Positions 17,108-26,404 are shown, counted from the stretch's first letter. The stretch is 64,000 nt of DNA from Kitasatospora sp. A2-31 (GCF_022288725.1 NZ_JAKNTA010000004.1:460615-524614); one strand, 5' to 3'. Program-made: numbers and translations. The notes: a model not told the origin generated them from the letters alone.

Positions 17108-19392
17108 CGAACGCCGGCCCGGCAGCCCTCGGCGGAGACACGGGCGACCTCGGGCCAGTACGGGCCGAAGTCCCCGGGGCCCGCCACCCGGCCCAGCTTC
17201 TCGAGCTCGCGCCGCAGCCCGGCCAGCAGGCCGACCGTGCCGATCGGACGGGAGGCGGCCGCCGCCCGGTACGCCGCGTGCAGGACGGCTCCGCGGATGC
17301 TGCCGCCGGCGATCGGGAAGGAGGCCAACAGGTCCCAGTCGACGAGCGGTTCCAGCGGCGCCCCGGGCGGGATCTGCACCCGCCAGATCCGCTGCCGCTC
17401 GGCGGCCCCCGGGAACGGGAACTTCACCGAGAAGGCGAGGCGCCGCAGGAACGCCTCGTCCAGGTGGCGCTCCAGGTTGGTGGCGAGCACGACCACACCG
17501 TCGTGCGCCTCGATCCTGCTCAGCAGGTAGCTGATCTCGATGTTCGCGTAGCGGTCGTGGGCGTCCTTCACCTCGCTCCGCTTGCCGAACAGTGCGTCCG
17601 CCTCGTCGAAGAACAGCAGCCCGTCGGTCTCGGCGGCGGTGGCGAACACCCGGCTGAGGTTCTTCTCCGTCTCGCCGATGTACTTGCTCACGGCGGCGGA
17701 GAGGTCGACGGCGAGCAGGTCGAGGCCGAGCTGAGCGGCGATGATCTCGGCGGCCAGGGTCTTGCCCGTCCCGGGCGGGCCGCTGAACAGCGCAGCGATG
17801 CCCCGGCCGCGCGGATTGCGGTCCCCGAAGCCCCAGTCCGAGAGCACCCGGCTCCGGCTGCGGACGGCATCGGCCAGCTCTCCGAGCTGGCCCCGCTGGT
17901 CCGCCGGCAGGACGAGGTCGTCCCAGGTGAGCGCGGACCGCACCCGGCGGACGGCGGTGCCGAGCGTGGCACCCGAGCCGTCCCGGGCGGCCGCCTCGAC
18001 GTCCGCCAGGCCAGCCGGGCGGGCGAGCAGCCGGGCGGACGCCGCGGCTCCGGCGACCACCCGGCCGATGTCGGCAGGCCCCACCCGGAACCGCGAGGCG
18101 AGCGACGCGACACCGGCGGTGTCCACGGTGAGCCCGGCGGCGGTGAGCTCGGCCTGCCAGCGCCGGGCCAGGTCGCCCGGGCGGGCCCGGGCCACGGCGA
18201 CGTTGACCCAGGGCGTCACGGTCGCGGCGGGGGGCACCAGCGGCTGGGGCGCTGCGACCAGGGTGAGCCGCCCGGTGGTGTCCAGGACGGCCGCCAGGTC
18301 GCGGACCGCGCCGTCGAGGTCGGCGGTGGACGGCTCGGCCCCCGCCGGGTGGCCCGCAACGCCCGCCGGTCCCGGACCCGGGAGCAGCACGAGCAGCACC
18401 GCCGGCTCCATCCTCGCGACGAGGGCGGCCTCGCGCACGGCCTCGGCCGGTGGACGGAGCGCCCGGTCGACGGCGCCGAGGTCGAGCACGACCAGGCCGG
18501 TGCCCAGCCGCGCAGCGATCCGGTCTGCGGCGTCGCGGAGTTCGGAGTCGGGCGCGCCGTGCAGACAGGCGACCAGACGGTCGTCCGCCGGGCCGTTCCC
18601 CCAGGCGCCGGTGCGGACCAGGCCCGCGGCGGCGCGCGCCAGCGCCCCCAGGACGGGGCCGAGCTCGTCGGGCTCGTCGGCGGCGCCGGCCGGACCCGGC
18701 GCCGCCGTCCGCAGCCACGGGTACTGCGGCGCCGGTCGTCCGAGCAGCAGGTCCAGCACGTGCTCGGTGAGCGCGAGCGACTGTCCGGGGCCGCCGTGCG
18801 GATCGGGGAGCAGGCGGAGCACCCCTGCGCCGACCAACGAGCCGGTCGGGCGCAGAGCGCTGCGGCCGGCGGCCCGCTCGGCGATCCCGCCGCCCAGCAG
18901 GTCGAGGGCGAGCAGGGTGCCGGGCCGGCCGCGCGCGGGGTCGCCTTGGAGCAACCCGCACAACCGGCCGTAGCGGGGGTCGAGTTCGACGCCGAGGCAG
19001 AGGACGACCAGCGTCACCTCCCAGGGGGTGAGCGCGGCGGCCGTGCTCAGCCGGGCGAGGGGAAGCCGGACCTGCACCGGTGTCGCCGCCACGCGCTCGT
19101 CGGCCAGCGCGCGCAGCTCGGCGAGCGCGCTCGCCCGCCCGCCGGTGCCGGCGTCGGCATCGCTCCGCTCCTCGCCCCGGGACCGCTCCTCGTCCCGGGA
19201 CCGCTCCTCGCCGGGGAGCGGCGCCCGGCTGCGGCGGGCGACCTCCTGCAGGGCGTGGTCGAGCAGCGCGAACTCGGCCCGAAGGTGCTCCCAGTGGTCG
19301 GCGAAGCCGCGGACCGGGGCCGGGGATCCGAGCTCCGGTCCCGTGCCGTCGGCCTCGGGGTCCGGGGCACCGTCCTCCCGGGGGCCGGTCAC
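17104..19392 (-). CDS. eCIS AAA+ ATPase
   Basis: 762 aa from GTG 19392. The C-terminal third is a classic AAA+ module: Walker A GPPGTGKT with Lys544, Walker B FFDEAD with Asp596-Glu597, sensor 1 VVLATNLE and an arginine-finger region LDEAFLRRLAF. The N-terminal 470 residues are the Ala/Arg-rich extension with winged-helix-like segments seen in eCIS ATPases (Afp15/Cis15 class). In this class the ATPase is thought to act in assembly or membrane attachment rather than in contraction. The gene overlaps the DUF4255 gene upstream and the 93-aa gene downstream, so it is translated as part of the minus arm. Confidence 0.9.
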   Translation of the reverse strand: MTGPREDGAPDPEADGTGPELGSPAPVRGFADHWEHLRAEFALLDHALQEVARRSRAPLPGEERSRDEERSRGEERSDADAGTGGRASALAELRALADERVAATPVQVRLPLARLSTAAALTPWEVTLVVLCLGVELDPRYGRLCGLLQGDPARGRPGTLLALDLLGGGIAERAAGRSALRPTGSLVGAGVLRLLPDPHGGPGQSLALTEHVLDLLLGRPAPQYPWLRTAAPGPAGAADEPDELGPVLGALARAAAGLVRTGAWGNGPADDRLVACLHGAPDSELRDAADRIAARLGTGLVVLDLGAVDRALRPPAEAVREAALVARMEPAVLLVLLPGPGPAGVAGHPAGAEPSTADLDGAVRDLAAVLDTTGRLTLVAAPQPLVPPAATVTPWVNVAVARARPGDLARRWQAELTAAGLTVDTAGVASLASRFRVGPADIGRVVAGAAASARLLARPAGLADVEAAARDGSGATLGTAVRRVRSALTWDDLVLPADQRGQLGELADAVRSRSRVLSDWGFGDRNPRGRGIAALFSGPPGTGKTLAAEIIAAQLGLDLLAVDLSAAVSKYIGETEKNLSRVFATAAETDGLLFFDEADALFGKRSEVKDAHDRYANIEISYLLSRIEAHDGVVVLATNLERHLDEAFLRRLAFSVKFPFPGAAERQRIWRVQIPPGAPLEPLVDWDLLASFPIAGGSIRGAVLHAAYRAAAASRPIGTVGLLAGLRRELEKLGRVAGPGDFGPYWPEVARVSAEGCRAGVR

Positions 19393-20834
19393 GCGGAGAC
19401 CTCGATCGTGTCGGAGCGGAGTCCGTCGACCAGCACGTCGACGGTGTGCCCGCCGGCCGGAAGCGGCCGGGCGAACCGGTGGGTGAAGGAGGCAGGGTCG
19501 GGCTGCCCGTCCAGCTCGTACTCGACGCCGTCGACCCGCAGCCGGACGTCGGCCCCGTCCAGGCGGGCGCCGCGCAGCGTCAGGAGGCGCTGTGCGGCGT
19601 CGTACCCCGATCCGTCAGCGGCTCCGGTGACCGGCTTCAGCAGCGGGACCACCAGGAACGTCCGCGGGTTGGTCAGGGCGCCGCCGGCGAGCCGGACCCG
19701 CAGGTCGTAGCGCCCGTTGGGCACTGCGCCCGGTTCGGGCCCGGCCGGCTGCCCGGCGGGCAGGTCGGCGGCCGCCGTCGTGTCGTCCGTGCGGGCCGGA
19801 TCGACCGGGACGCTCCAGCGCACCGCGTCGGTCGCGTCGGTGGCGACCAGCTCGACTGCGCCGGCCAGGCCGCTGCCGGTGACGACGACCGAGGTCGCCG
19901 AAGCGCCGAACGCCGTCCGGACCGGGGTGACCGCGGCGGCCCACGGGTCGATGCGGAAGGCCGGCGACTCGCCGCTCGGCCGGCCGCCGAGGACGACCCG
20001 GACCTCCGCCCGCGGTCCGGTGGGCGGGGTGCGGGGGAGCTCCACGGTGAGGGACTCGGCGGTCGCCGGGCCGACCGGGTGGGCCGGCGCCCCGGCGACC
20101 GTGACGGCCGGGGCGAGCCCGGGCGCGGCGAGGCTCTCGCCCTGGAGCCGGAGCCGGCCCGGGACGACGGCGCCGCCGCTGAGGGTGGCCACCGCCCCGC
20201 GCGCGGGCACGAGCGCGGCCACCCGGGGTGCGCTGCGCGGGTCGACCACGGCCCGGGCACGGGCGACCGGGGCCACCGCGACGGTGGGCTCGGCTCCGCG
20301 CAGCTGCACGAGCGACACCTGGTAGGCGGCCGAGAGCCGGTAGGGCTTGCCGATCGTGCTCCAGATCCGCGAGAGGTCCTCGACGGACAGGGGGTGCGGG
20401 CGGACCCGCAGTTCCTCGAACGAGTCGCGCAGAACGGCGGCCAGGTCGGTGTCGGCGTCGAACCCGCTGCGGTGCACGTGGTTGAGGACAGGCGCGTCGT
20501 GCAGGGCGAGCATCGCCTCGCCGAGTGCGCCGTGGGCCTCGTCTGACGCATCGTCCGCGCCGGGGGTGGGACCGAACGGCGTGATCAGGTAGGAGAGTTC
20601 GAGCGAGAGGACGGGCCGTTCCCGGGGCGGGGCCCCGGCGCGGTCCCCCGGGAAGGAGGAGTTGCGCAGGTAGGGGCTCTCACCCACCTGGTATAGGTAG
20701 ACGTTCACGCCGCTGCCGTTGACCGGCGGATCCTCCCCGGGCGGCAGCAGGGTCACCGAACGGCCGCTGGAGAGGGCCGATCTGAGGAAGGTGCGCAGGG
20801 CGGCGGTGGTGGCGAAGATGGCCTGGGCGCTCAT
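19389..20834 (-). CDS. DUF4255 (Pvc16-type) tube-terminator protein
   Basis: 481 aa from ATG 20834. Residues about 1-190 match the DUF4255/Pvc16 N-terminal pattern: an ALRTFL helix, VNVYLYQV, LSLELSYLITPFG, an AMLALHD segment and IWSTIGKPYRLSAAYQVS. This protein caps the distal tube end in characterised eCIS particles. Residues about 200-481 add Ig/IPT-like beta domains (VVVTGSGLAGAVELVATDA, YDLRVRL), making it longer than the minimal family member. It lies one base downstream of the proline-rich gene's stop and overlaps the ATPase start. Confidence 0.88.
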   Translation of the reverse strand: MSAQAIFATTAALRTFLRSALSSGRSVTLLPPGEDPPVNGSGVNVYLYQVGESPYLRNSSFPGDRAGAPPRERPVLSLELSYLITPFGPTPGADDASDEAHGALGEAMLALHDAPVLNHVHRSGFDADTDLAAVLRDSFEELRVRPHPLSVEDLSRIWSTIGKPYRLSAAYQVSLVQLRGAEPTVAVAPVARARAVVDPRSAPRVAALVPARGAVATLSGGAVVPGRLRLQGESLAAPGLAPAVTVAGAPAHPVGPATAESLTVELPRTPPTGPRAEVRVVLGGRPSGESPAFRIDPWAAAVTPVRTAFGASATSVVVTGSGLAGAVELVATDATDAVRWSVPVDPARTDDTTAAADLPAGQPAGPEPGAVPNGRYDLRVRLAGGALTNPRTFLVVPLLKPVTGAADGSGYDAAQRLLTLRGARLDGADVRLRVDGVEYELDGQPDPASFTHRFARPLPAGGHTVDVLVDGLRSDTIEVSA

Positions 20835-20835
20835 G

Positions 20836-22086
20836 TCAGCGGCCCAGCCGGGTGCGATCGAACGGCGACATCGCGAACCCTGCCCGCGGGGTCGGGGCCG
20901 GGTGTCGCTCCGGGCCCGCCGGTGCCGGCAGCGGGGCCATCGGCCGGTGGACGACGGTGACCTCCACCCGGCCGATGGTGACGGTGACCGGCGGGAGCGG
21001 CGGGCCGGGCGGGGACTGCGCTGCGCCGGGGCCGACCGTGCGGCCCCCGCCGTGAGCCGGTGCGGCGGCGTCGGCGGGCCGGAGCCCGGGCGGATCCCCG
21101 CGCTCGGGCGTGCCGGTCGGCGGCTCCGCACGTCGGGCCCGCGTTCCGGGCGGGTGGAACGGGCGGGAGACGTCCGGGTCGTGCGGCTCCGCGTCCGCCG
21201 TCCCGGCGGGCCCGGCGCTGGGCGCGGCGCCGGTGCGGCGAGCCGGCCGGGCGCTGGAGGTCGACCGTGGGCCGGCGGCCGTGGGCGGCGCGGCCGTACG
21301 ACTCGGCGTGCCCGCGGCGGGCGGCTCGGGCGGGGCCGGCCGCGCGGCGTCCCCGACCGGTGCGGGCAGCGGCCGCACCGGCGCGGCGGCTGGGCCGGTG
21401 CGGAGCGCTCGGGCCGGAGCGGGCGGCGCGGGGGAGTTCGGCGGCGGGAGTGGGTCCGGAGTGTCCGGCGCAGCCGTCACCGGCCCGGCCGGGCCGGCCC
21501 CGGAGGGGGACGTGAGGGTGGTCGCCTCGCCGGCGGCGGACGGAGCGGGTGGCAGGGTCGGCCGGCCGGGGGCGGGCGGCCCCGGTGGCCTCACCTGCCG
21601 ACCGGTCCGCGGTCGCCCCGGAGCGTCGGGGTCGGCGGAGCCGGGGGGACGTTCGTGGGCGTCGTGGGGGCCGGGGGCGTCGAGCGCCTCGGCCGCCCGG
21701 CCGCCGGAAGGCGCGGCGTGCCCGGTGGTGCCCCGGGACGGGGGCGCGGCCGCCTCCTCGTCGCGGAGGTACCGCCCGCCGTCCGCGGGAACGGGGCGGT
21801 GCACCTCTCCAGGACCGGGCCGGTCGTGGCGGGCAGCGCCACCCGCCACTGCGCTCCACCGGGTCCGGTCCGCGTGGCGCGGCCCGGCGGGGCGCTCCGC
21901 GCGCGGGTCGGGATCGGCCCCGGGCGGGGCCGGCCGGTGGCCCGCGGCCCCGTCGTCCGGGTCCGCCCGCGTGGCGTCGGGCGGCCCGCTCCGGGCGATG
22001 CGGGCCGCGGCACTCTGACGCATCGTCGGGGCGGACCGCCACGGCCGCGAGCCCGCGGCAGCCGACCGCTCCAGGTACCCGCTCAC
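20836..22086 (-). CDS. Proline-rich eCIS linker protein with conserved C-terminal strand motif
   Basis: 416 aa from GTG 22086, which overlaps the previous stop (GTGA). This frame, rather than the two longer competing frames here, is chosen because of that overlap and because its C terminus carries VTVTIGRVEVTVVH, a beta motif I know from tail-like clusters. Residues 1-120 are Arg/Ala-rich (VSGYLERSAAAGSRPWR at the start). About 130-350 are almost wholly Pro, Ala, Gly, Arg and Thr, hence disordered. The last 60 residues hold the strand motif and end FAMSPFDRTRLGR. It probably works as a flexible connector at the baseplate or tube end. Its exact role is unknown. Confidence 0.7.
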   Translation of the reverse strand: MSGYLERSAAAGSRPWRSAPTMRQSAAARIARSGPPDATRADPDDGAAGHRPAPPGADPDPRAERPAGPRHADRTRWSAVAGGAARHDRPGPGEVHRPVPADGGRYLRDEEAAAPPSRGTTGHAAPSGGRAAEALDAPGPHDAHERPPGSADPDAPGRPRTGRQVRPPGPPAPGRPTLPPAPSAAGEATTLTSPSGAGPAGPVTAAPDTPDPLPPPNSPAPPAPARALRTGPAAAPVRPLPAPVGDAARPAPPEPPAAGTPSRTAAPPTAAGPRSTSSARPARRTGAAPSAGPAGTADAEPHDPDVSRPFHPPGTRARRAEPPTGTPERGDPPGLRPADAAAPAHGGGRTVGPGAAQSPPGPPLPPVTVTIGRVEVTVVHRPMAPLPAPAGPERHPAPTPRAGFAMSPFDRTRLGR

Positions 22087-23066
22087 CCGTGCCCCTTGGC
22101 CCGCAGGTCCTGCGCGACGAGGCCGGCGAGTGCCCGCCGGCGCGGGCTCGGCATGCTCATGATGGTGTGTTCGCTCCAGTGGTAGGCGGTCGCGAGCAGG
22201 TGCAGCTCGTACAGGACCGTGCCGGCGGGGGCGAGGAACTCGTCGAGCACGTAGCCGGCGAGGTCGAGATCGGCCTCGAAGTCGACTCCGCACTCGGGGC
22301 AGCTGAGGTCCATCGCCAGTTCGACCTTGGCACTCGCGTCGTCCACCGCGGCGGCCAGGGCTCCGCGGGCCGGGACCGGCAGCCGCTCCCACCCGTCCGC
22401 CCCGCCGGGCCCGCCGCCGACGCCGACCAGGCAGCGCTGGAGCAGCAGTTCGACCGGCGGGGTGGGGTCGCCGGCCGCGGCGGCGGCCGCCACGGCCTCC
22501 TGGTCCCGGCCGTTCGGCGGGCGCAGGGCGACCTCCAGTACGCCGCCGCGGCCGTCCGGGAGGGCGGTCGGCAGGGGCGCGTCCGGCGTCCGGCAGGACT
22601 GGACGGGGATGTCGCCGGCGGCGAAGGAGACGTCCATGGGTCGCTCGCACGCAGCGCAGGAGAGCACGACGTCGAAGCGGTGGCCGTAGGTCGAGGTCCG
22701 GACGGCGAGCAGCAGGAGGTCCCGGTCGGCGATCGGCAGGTCGAGCAGCCGCTCGGGCGGCGGGGGTGCCCAGGGGCCGAGCCGGACGACGGTGCGGGCG
22801 AGCAGTTCGCTGACGACGGCGGCGCCGGCGCGGGTCGGCGGCTGGGCCGCGAGCCACTCCTCGTCGTCGCCGTTGAGCGGCCGCACCCAGGCGGTGGCGA
22901 CGAGCTCCCCGCCGGCCAGCGCGAGACCGGCCGGCAGGGCCACCGGCCGGTGGCTGTGGTGGGCGGGGTGCGTCGTCGGGTCGGCCGGGCTCGGGACGGC
23001 CGCCGGCAGACCGGCGGAGAGGGGGAGCACGGGCGCGACCGGGTCAGCCGATGCGGGCCGGCCCAC
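22083..23066 (-). CDS. gp26-like baseplate protein with two CxxC pairs
   Basis: 327 aa from GTG 23066, supported by ACGGAGG about 9 nt upstream although the start lies 23 nt inside the tube gene. The sequence resembles T4-type baseplate hub (gp26-like) proteins of contractile systems: VRPLNGDDEEWLA about 61-73, SELLARTVVRLG about 86-97, LDLPIADRDLLLLAVR about 108-123. Cys137/Cys140 (CAAC) and Cys256/Cys259 (CPEC) form a likely four-Cys zinc site. A VYxLH-like helix and an HTIMSMPSPRRRAL segment near the end fit the family. It follows the tube gene, as in other eCIS clusters. The family call is from pattern memory. Confidence 0.75.
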   Translation of the reverse strand: MGRPASADPVAPVLPLSAGLPAAVPSPADPTTHPAHHSHRPVALPAGLALAGGELVATAWVRPLNGDDEEWLAAQPPTRAGAAVVSELLARTVVRLGPWAPPPPERLLDLPIADRDLLLLAVRTSTYGHRFDVVLSCAACERPMDVSFAAGDIPVQSCRTPDAPLPTALPDGRGGVLEVALRPPNGRDQEAVAAAAAAGDPTPPVELLLQRCLVGVGGGPGGADGWERLPVPARGALAAAVDDASAKVELAMDLSCPECGVDFEADLDLAGYVLDEFLAPAGTVLYELHLLATAYHWSEHTIMSMPSPRRRALAGLVAQDLRAKGHG

Positions 23067-23559
23067 GGTCCGCGGCCTCCGTCACCGCGACGTCGCGCTC
23101 GAACCACTCGAACTCCAGCTTGACGGTGGTGATCGCGACTGCGTTGGCCGAGGCGTCGAGGTCCGGTACGGCCTGGTAGTCGGCGACCCAGGCGCGGTAG
23201 AGGTTGTAGGAGAGGGCTTTGACCCCGGCCTCGTTGAACATGTCGACGGTCACGTTCTTGCGGAAGTCGCCGAGGTCCGTCCGGCTGTGGCTGGCGAAGT
23301 CGTTGACCAGGTTGGCCCAGTCCTCGAAGGCGGTGTCGTAGGTGATGCCCGCCTCCAGGGTCACCGCCTCGTACTTCGTCTTGCCGGGGAGCTTGCGGGC
23401 GACGATGTTCTCGCCCGCCTCCCGCCACTCCGTCATCTCCGTCGAACGCTTGAGGCCGGTCATCTTCGACAGACCGGCTACGTAGAGCCCGTCCCACTTG
23501 ATCTTGAACCGGAAGTTGCGGTACGGGTCGAACCGGTTGGTGCTTGCACTCATGCGCAT
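23044..23559 (-). CDS. Phage-type tail tube protein (gp19 family)
   Basis: 171 aa from ATG 23559, with AGGAAAGG 10 nt upstream; ATG 23553 is the only alternative and is spaced worse. Typical tube-protein text runs throughout: DPYRNFRFKIKWDG at the N terminus, AGLSKMTGLKRSTEMTEWRE, KLPGKTKYEAVTLEAGIT and a C-terminal KLEFEWFERD strand. Such subunits stack as hexameric rings to form the inner needle pushed out on sheath contraction. It lies 32 nt downstream of the sheath gene, the usual sheath-tube order. Confidence 0.93.
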   Translation of the reverse strand: MRMSASTNRFDPYRNFRFKIKWDGLYVAGLSKMTGLKRSTEMTEWREAGENIVARKLPGKTKYEAVTLEAGITYDTAFEDWANLVNDFASHSRTDLGDFRKNVTVDMFNEAGVKALSYNLYRAWVADYQAVPDLDASANAVAITTVKLEFEWFERDVAVTEAADRGPARIG

Positions 23560-23590
23560 GGGATCCGGCCTTTCCTGGCTCGGCCGACGG

Positions 23591-25558
23591 TCACACCGCC
23601 GACTGGTCGACCTTCTGGCTGAGGGTGAACACGACGAACTCGGCGGGCTTCAGCGGGGCGAACCCGACATGGAGGTTGACCACCCCGTTGTCGACGTCCT
23701 GCTGCGTGGTCGTCGTGGCGTCGCAGGCGACGAAGAACGCCTCAGCCGGCGTCGCCCCCTGGAAGGCGCCGGCCCGGAACTGCGTGAGCATGAACGCCCG
23801 CACGTTGAGCCGCAGTTGGGACCAGAGTGGCTCGTCGTTCGGCTCGAACACCGCCCACTGGATGCCCCGGTGGATGCTGGCCCGCAGGAAGATGGCGGTC
23901 CGCCGGACCGGGATGTACCGCCAGGCGGCGTCGGTGCTCGTCGTACGGGCGCCCCAGGCCACGATGCCGTACCCCGGGAAGCGGCGCAGGGCATTGAGAC
24001 CGACCGGATTGAGGACGTCCTGGTCGGCGTCCTGGAGGTCGTCGCAGAGGCCGAGCGCACCGGTCAGGCCCGCCTCGGTGCCCGCCGGCGCCTTGAACAC
24101 GCCGCGGCTGTTGTCGATCCGGGCGTACAGCCCGGCGACGGCGCCCGAGGGCGGCACCGCGATGGTGGGATTGCGGCCCTTGCCGATCGGGTCGGTCACG
24201 CGGAGCCAGGGGTAGTACGCGGCGCCGTAGTCGGTCGGCGTGGACAGCGCGCGGACGAAGTCGCGGGCCTCGGTCCGGTCCCCGACGTCGGGCCGGGCCC
24301 CGGGCACCCGCGCGTCCGCCGGGGTGATCACGCCCACGTCTGCGACGAAGAACGCGTCCTGGAGCGGGCGGTTGCGGCAGTAGGCCATGCCTGCGCTGAC
24401 CGTGAGGTCGTTGCCCGAGCCCGGGACGGCGATGATGTTCACATCGGTCACGCCGTCGAAGGCGTGCAGGCCCGACCCGCGGTCGGCCCGCCCGATGAAG
24501 TGACTGTCGCCCGGCGCGGGTACCCGGCCGTCCGAGCCGGCTCCGGCCGACACGGTGCCGCCGGGGAAGGAGATGCCGGCGGGGAAGGCCGGCTGGGTGA
24601 AGGCGGCGGTGCCGTCGGCCGGGCGGGAGCGGGGACCGGCCGCGGGATCGGTGGCACGGACGACCAGGTGCCGGGAGGCCGCGTTGACCTTGCGCTCCAC
24701 GAAGTTGCCGAGCGCCGGGTCCATGCTGAGGTTCTCGTGGCTCTCCAGCACCTGGTCGTCGCGGAGCACCTGGAGGGAGAAGGTCGGGGGGTCGTCCGTG
24801 GCCGAGCCTACGGTGCGGACACTGAGCGGCCGGCCGAGCGAGATGTGCGCCGACGCGGTGAAGAGGGCGTTGCCCTCCGCGTCGGCGAACGTGAGGAGGT
24901 TCGCCGACGCGGTGGCGGCCGGCCGGGCGTCCGCGAAGGAGACCCCCTCCGGGACGACCGACTTCACGTACACGTACTGCGAGGCCCCGTTGACCGCGGT
25001 GTCGACGAAGCGCTCGCCGGCCGGGTCCATGCCGAGCCCGTCGAAGGACTCGACCGGAAGGCCGGCGTCGTACACGGTGAGCCGGAACAGGTTCTGCGGA
25101 TCCGTGGTGCTCTCGGTGACGGCCAACGCCACCGTGTTCGCCCAGGCACCCGGCGAGCGGGCGACCACGCCGAGGGTCGGGCTCGTCTCGGCGCGGTCGA
25201 GCAGCCCGACGCCGGCCAGCCGGGCGTTGCCGGTGTCGGACCCGTACCCCTCCTCGGGTTCGCCGTCGGTGACGACGCGCACGATGTAGGCGCGCCGGCC
25301 CCCGTTGTCGAAGAACGCCTGGACGGCGTAGGCGAGGTAGCTGTCGGTGCGGAAGCCACCGAACAGCCGGGTGAACTCGGCGAAGCTGGTGACCAGCGGC
25401 GGCCTCGGCGGTTCGCCGAACGGCATGGCGAACCCCGGGACGGGCCCCTTGTCCGCGACTCCGACGAAGCCGGCCGTCGACGTGCTCACGCCCTCGATCG
25501 GCTTGACCGCCGAGGGCGCTTCCAGCACGTAAACGCCCGGATGCAGCAACTCGGGCAT
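23591..25558 (-). CDS. Contractile tail sheath protein
   Basis: 655 aa from ATG 25558, with AGGAGG 5 nt upstream; the open frame continues further upstream but without ribosome-site support. The N terminus (HPGVYVLE, then PIEGVSTSTAGFVG) and the C terminus (YIPVRRTAIFLRASIHRGIQW, DNGVVNLHVGFAPLKPAEF) are diagnostic of phage/eCIS sheath proteins. The central insertion (about 150-400) carries two repeated modules with LTFADAEGN-like and NLSMDPALGNFVERKVNAAS-like text, so it is a long-form sheath with surface-exposed domains. It contracts around the tube to drive injection, and is the first gene of the minus arm. Confidence 0.93.
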   Translation of the reverse strand: MPELLHPGVYVLEAPSAVKPIEGVSTSTAGFVGVADKGPVPGFAMPFGEPPRPPLVTSFAEFTRLFGGFRTDSYLAYAVQAFFDNGGRRAYIVRVVTDGEPEEGYGSDTGNARLAGVGLLDRAETSPTLGVVARSPGAWANTVALAVTESTTDPQNLFRLTVYDAGLPVESFDGLGMDPAGERFVDTAVNGASQYVYVKSVVPEGVSFADARPAATASANLLTFADAEGNALFTASAHISLGRPLSVRTVGSATDDPPTFSLQVLRDDQVLESHENLSMDPALGNFVERKVNAASRHLVVRATDPAAGPRSRPADGTAAFTQPAFPAGISFPGGTVSAGAGSDGRVPAPGDSHFIGRADRGSGLHAFDGVTDVNIIAVPGSGNDLTVSAGMAYCRNRPLQDAFFVADVGVITPADARVPGARPDVGDRTEARDFVRALSTPTDYGAAYYPWLRVTDPIGKGRNPTIAVPPSGAVAGLYARIDNSRGVFKAPAGTEAGLTGALGLCDDLQDADQDVLNPVGLNALRRFPGYGIVAWGARTTSTDAAWRYIPVRRTAIFLRASIHRGIQWAVFEPNDEPLWSQLRLNVRAFMLTQFRAGAFQGATPAEAFFVACDATTTTQQDVDNGVVNLHVGFAPLKPAEFVVFTLSQKVDQSAV

Positions 25559-25892
25559 CGGCCCTCCTCGGGCGCGCGGACTGCGGGCCTGGCGCCTGGT
25601 GCAGGCCTGGGTGACGCAGTGCTGACGCTCCGTGAGCAGGCTGTCAAAGCCCCTCTGCGGAGTCAACGCTCGCCCCCGGCGCGGCGCCGCCGACCTCGCG
25701 CGCCGCCCGGTCCGGCCGACCTGCGCAGCCGGACGGCGGCTCCTGGCGCCTCCGCGCGGTGGGCCGGGGCCCCGACCACGCCTCGACTCGCCGGCCCGCG
25801 GATATGCGGTGGACATCGAGGAGCGGGACGCAGTAGTGGTACGGGGGCGGAGGTGCCAAGGGGGCGCCGCCACGAGAACGGGGAGACGCACC
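25559..25892. other. Divergent intergenic region: eCIS minus arm / DinB gene
   Basis: 334 bp without a credible gene. On the minus strand TTGACA lies at 25642-25647 (written TGTCAA on plus), a possible -35 for the eCIS minus arm with no strong -10 below it; a second TTGACT lies about 20 bp upstream. On the plus strand only the DinB ribosome site is evident near 25880. No repeat or RNA signature was seen. Confidence 0.35.
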
Positions 25893-26402
25893 ATGACGGC
25901 CACCGAACGGATCGCGCCGCCGCTGACCGGCGGCGAGCGCGAGATGCTGCGCGGCTTCCTCGACTACCACCGGGCCACCCTGGCCATGAAGTGCGACGGG
26001 CTGACCGACGAGGAGCTCCGGCTGCAGTCCAGCCCGCCGTCCACGCTCTCCCTGCTCGGCCTGGTGCGGCACATGGCCGAGGTGGAGCGGACGTGGTTCC
26101 GCCGGGTGATCAACAAGGAGGACGTCCCCTTCGTCTGGTCCCCCGAGGGCGACTTCCAGGCCGCCTACGACGCCCGCGGGGCCGACCGGGCGGCGGCGTT
26201 CGCGGCCTGGGAGGCCGAGGTCGAGCACGCCCGCCGGATCGAACGGGAGGCGGAGTCGCTCGACGTGACGGGCTACATGCCGAAGTGGGAGTCGGACGTC
26301 TCGTTGCGCCTGGTGATGCTGCACCTGATCCACGAGTACGCCCGCCACAACGGCCACGCCGACTTCCTCCGCGAGTCGATCGACGGCGAGGTGGGTGCCT
26401 AG
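25893..26402 (+). CDS. DinB-like (DUF664) putative mycothiol-dependent protein
   Basis: 169 aa from ATG 25893, with GGGGAG 8 nt upstream. The four-helix DinB/DUF664 pattern is clear: LRGFLDYHRATLAMKCDGL, LLGLVRHMAEVERTWFRR, and LHLIHEYARHNGHADFLRE near the end. Conserved histidines in helices 2 and 4 would bind a metal. Actinobacterial members of this fold include mycothiol S-transferases, so thiol-dependent detoxification is plausible but unproven. It is a single gene, converging on the VOC gene across a strong inverted repeat. Confidence 0.85.
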   Translation: MTATERIAPPLTGGEREMLRGFLDYHRATLAMKCDGLTDEELRLQSSPPSTLSLLGLVRHMAEVERTWFRRVINKEDVPFVWSPEGDFQAAYDARGADRAAAFAAWEAEVEHARRIEREAESLDVTGYMPKWESDVSLRLVMLHLIHEYARHNGHADFLRESIDGEVGA

Positions 26403-26404
26403 CC

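Noticed and set aside
20719..22185. Plus-strand frames opposite the proline-rich protein
   Set aside because: No ribosome site and shadow composition. The chosen minus frame overlaps its neighbour by GTGA and carries the VTVTIGRVEVTVVH motif.
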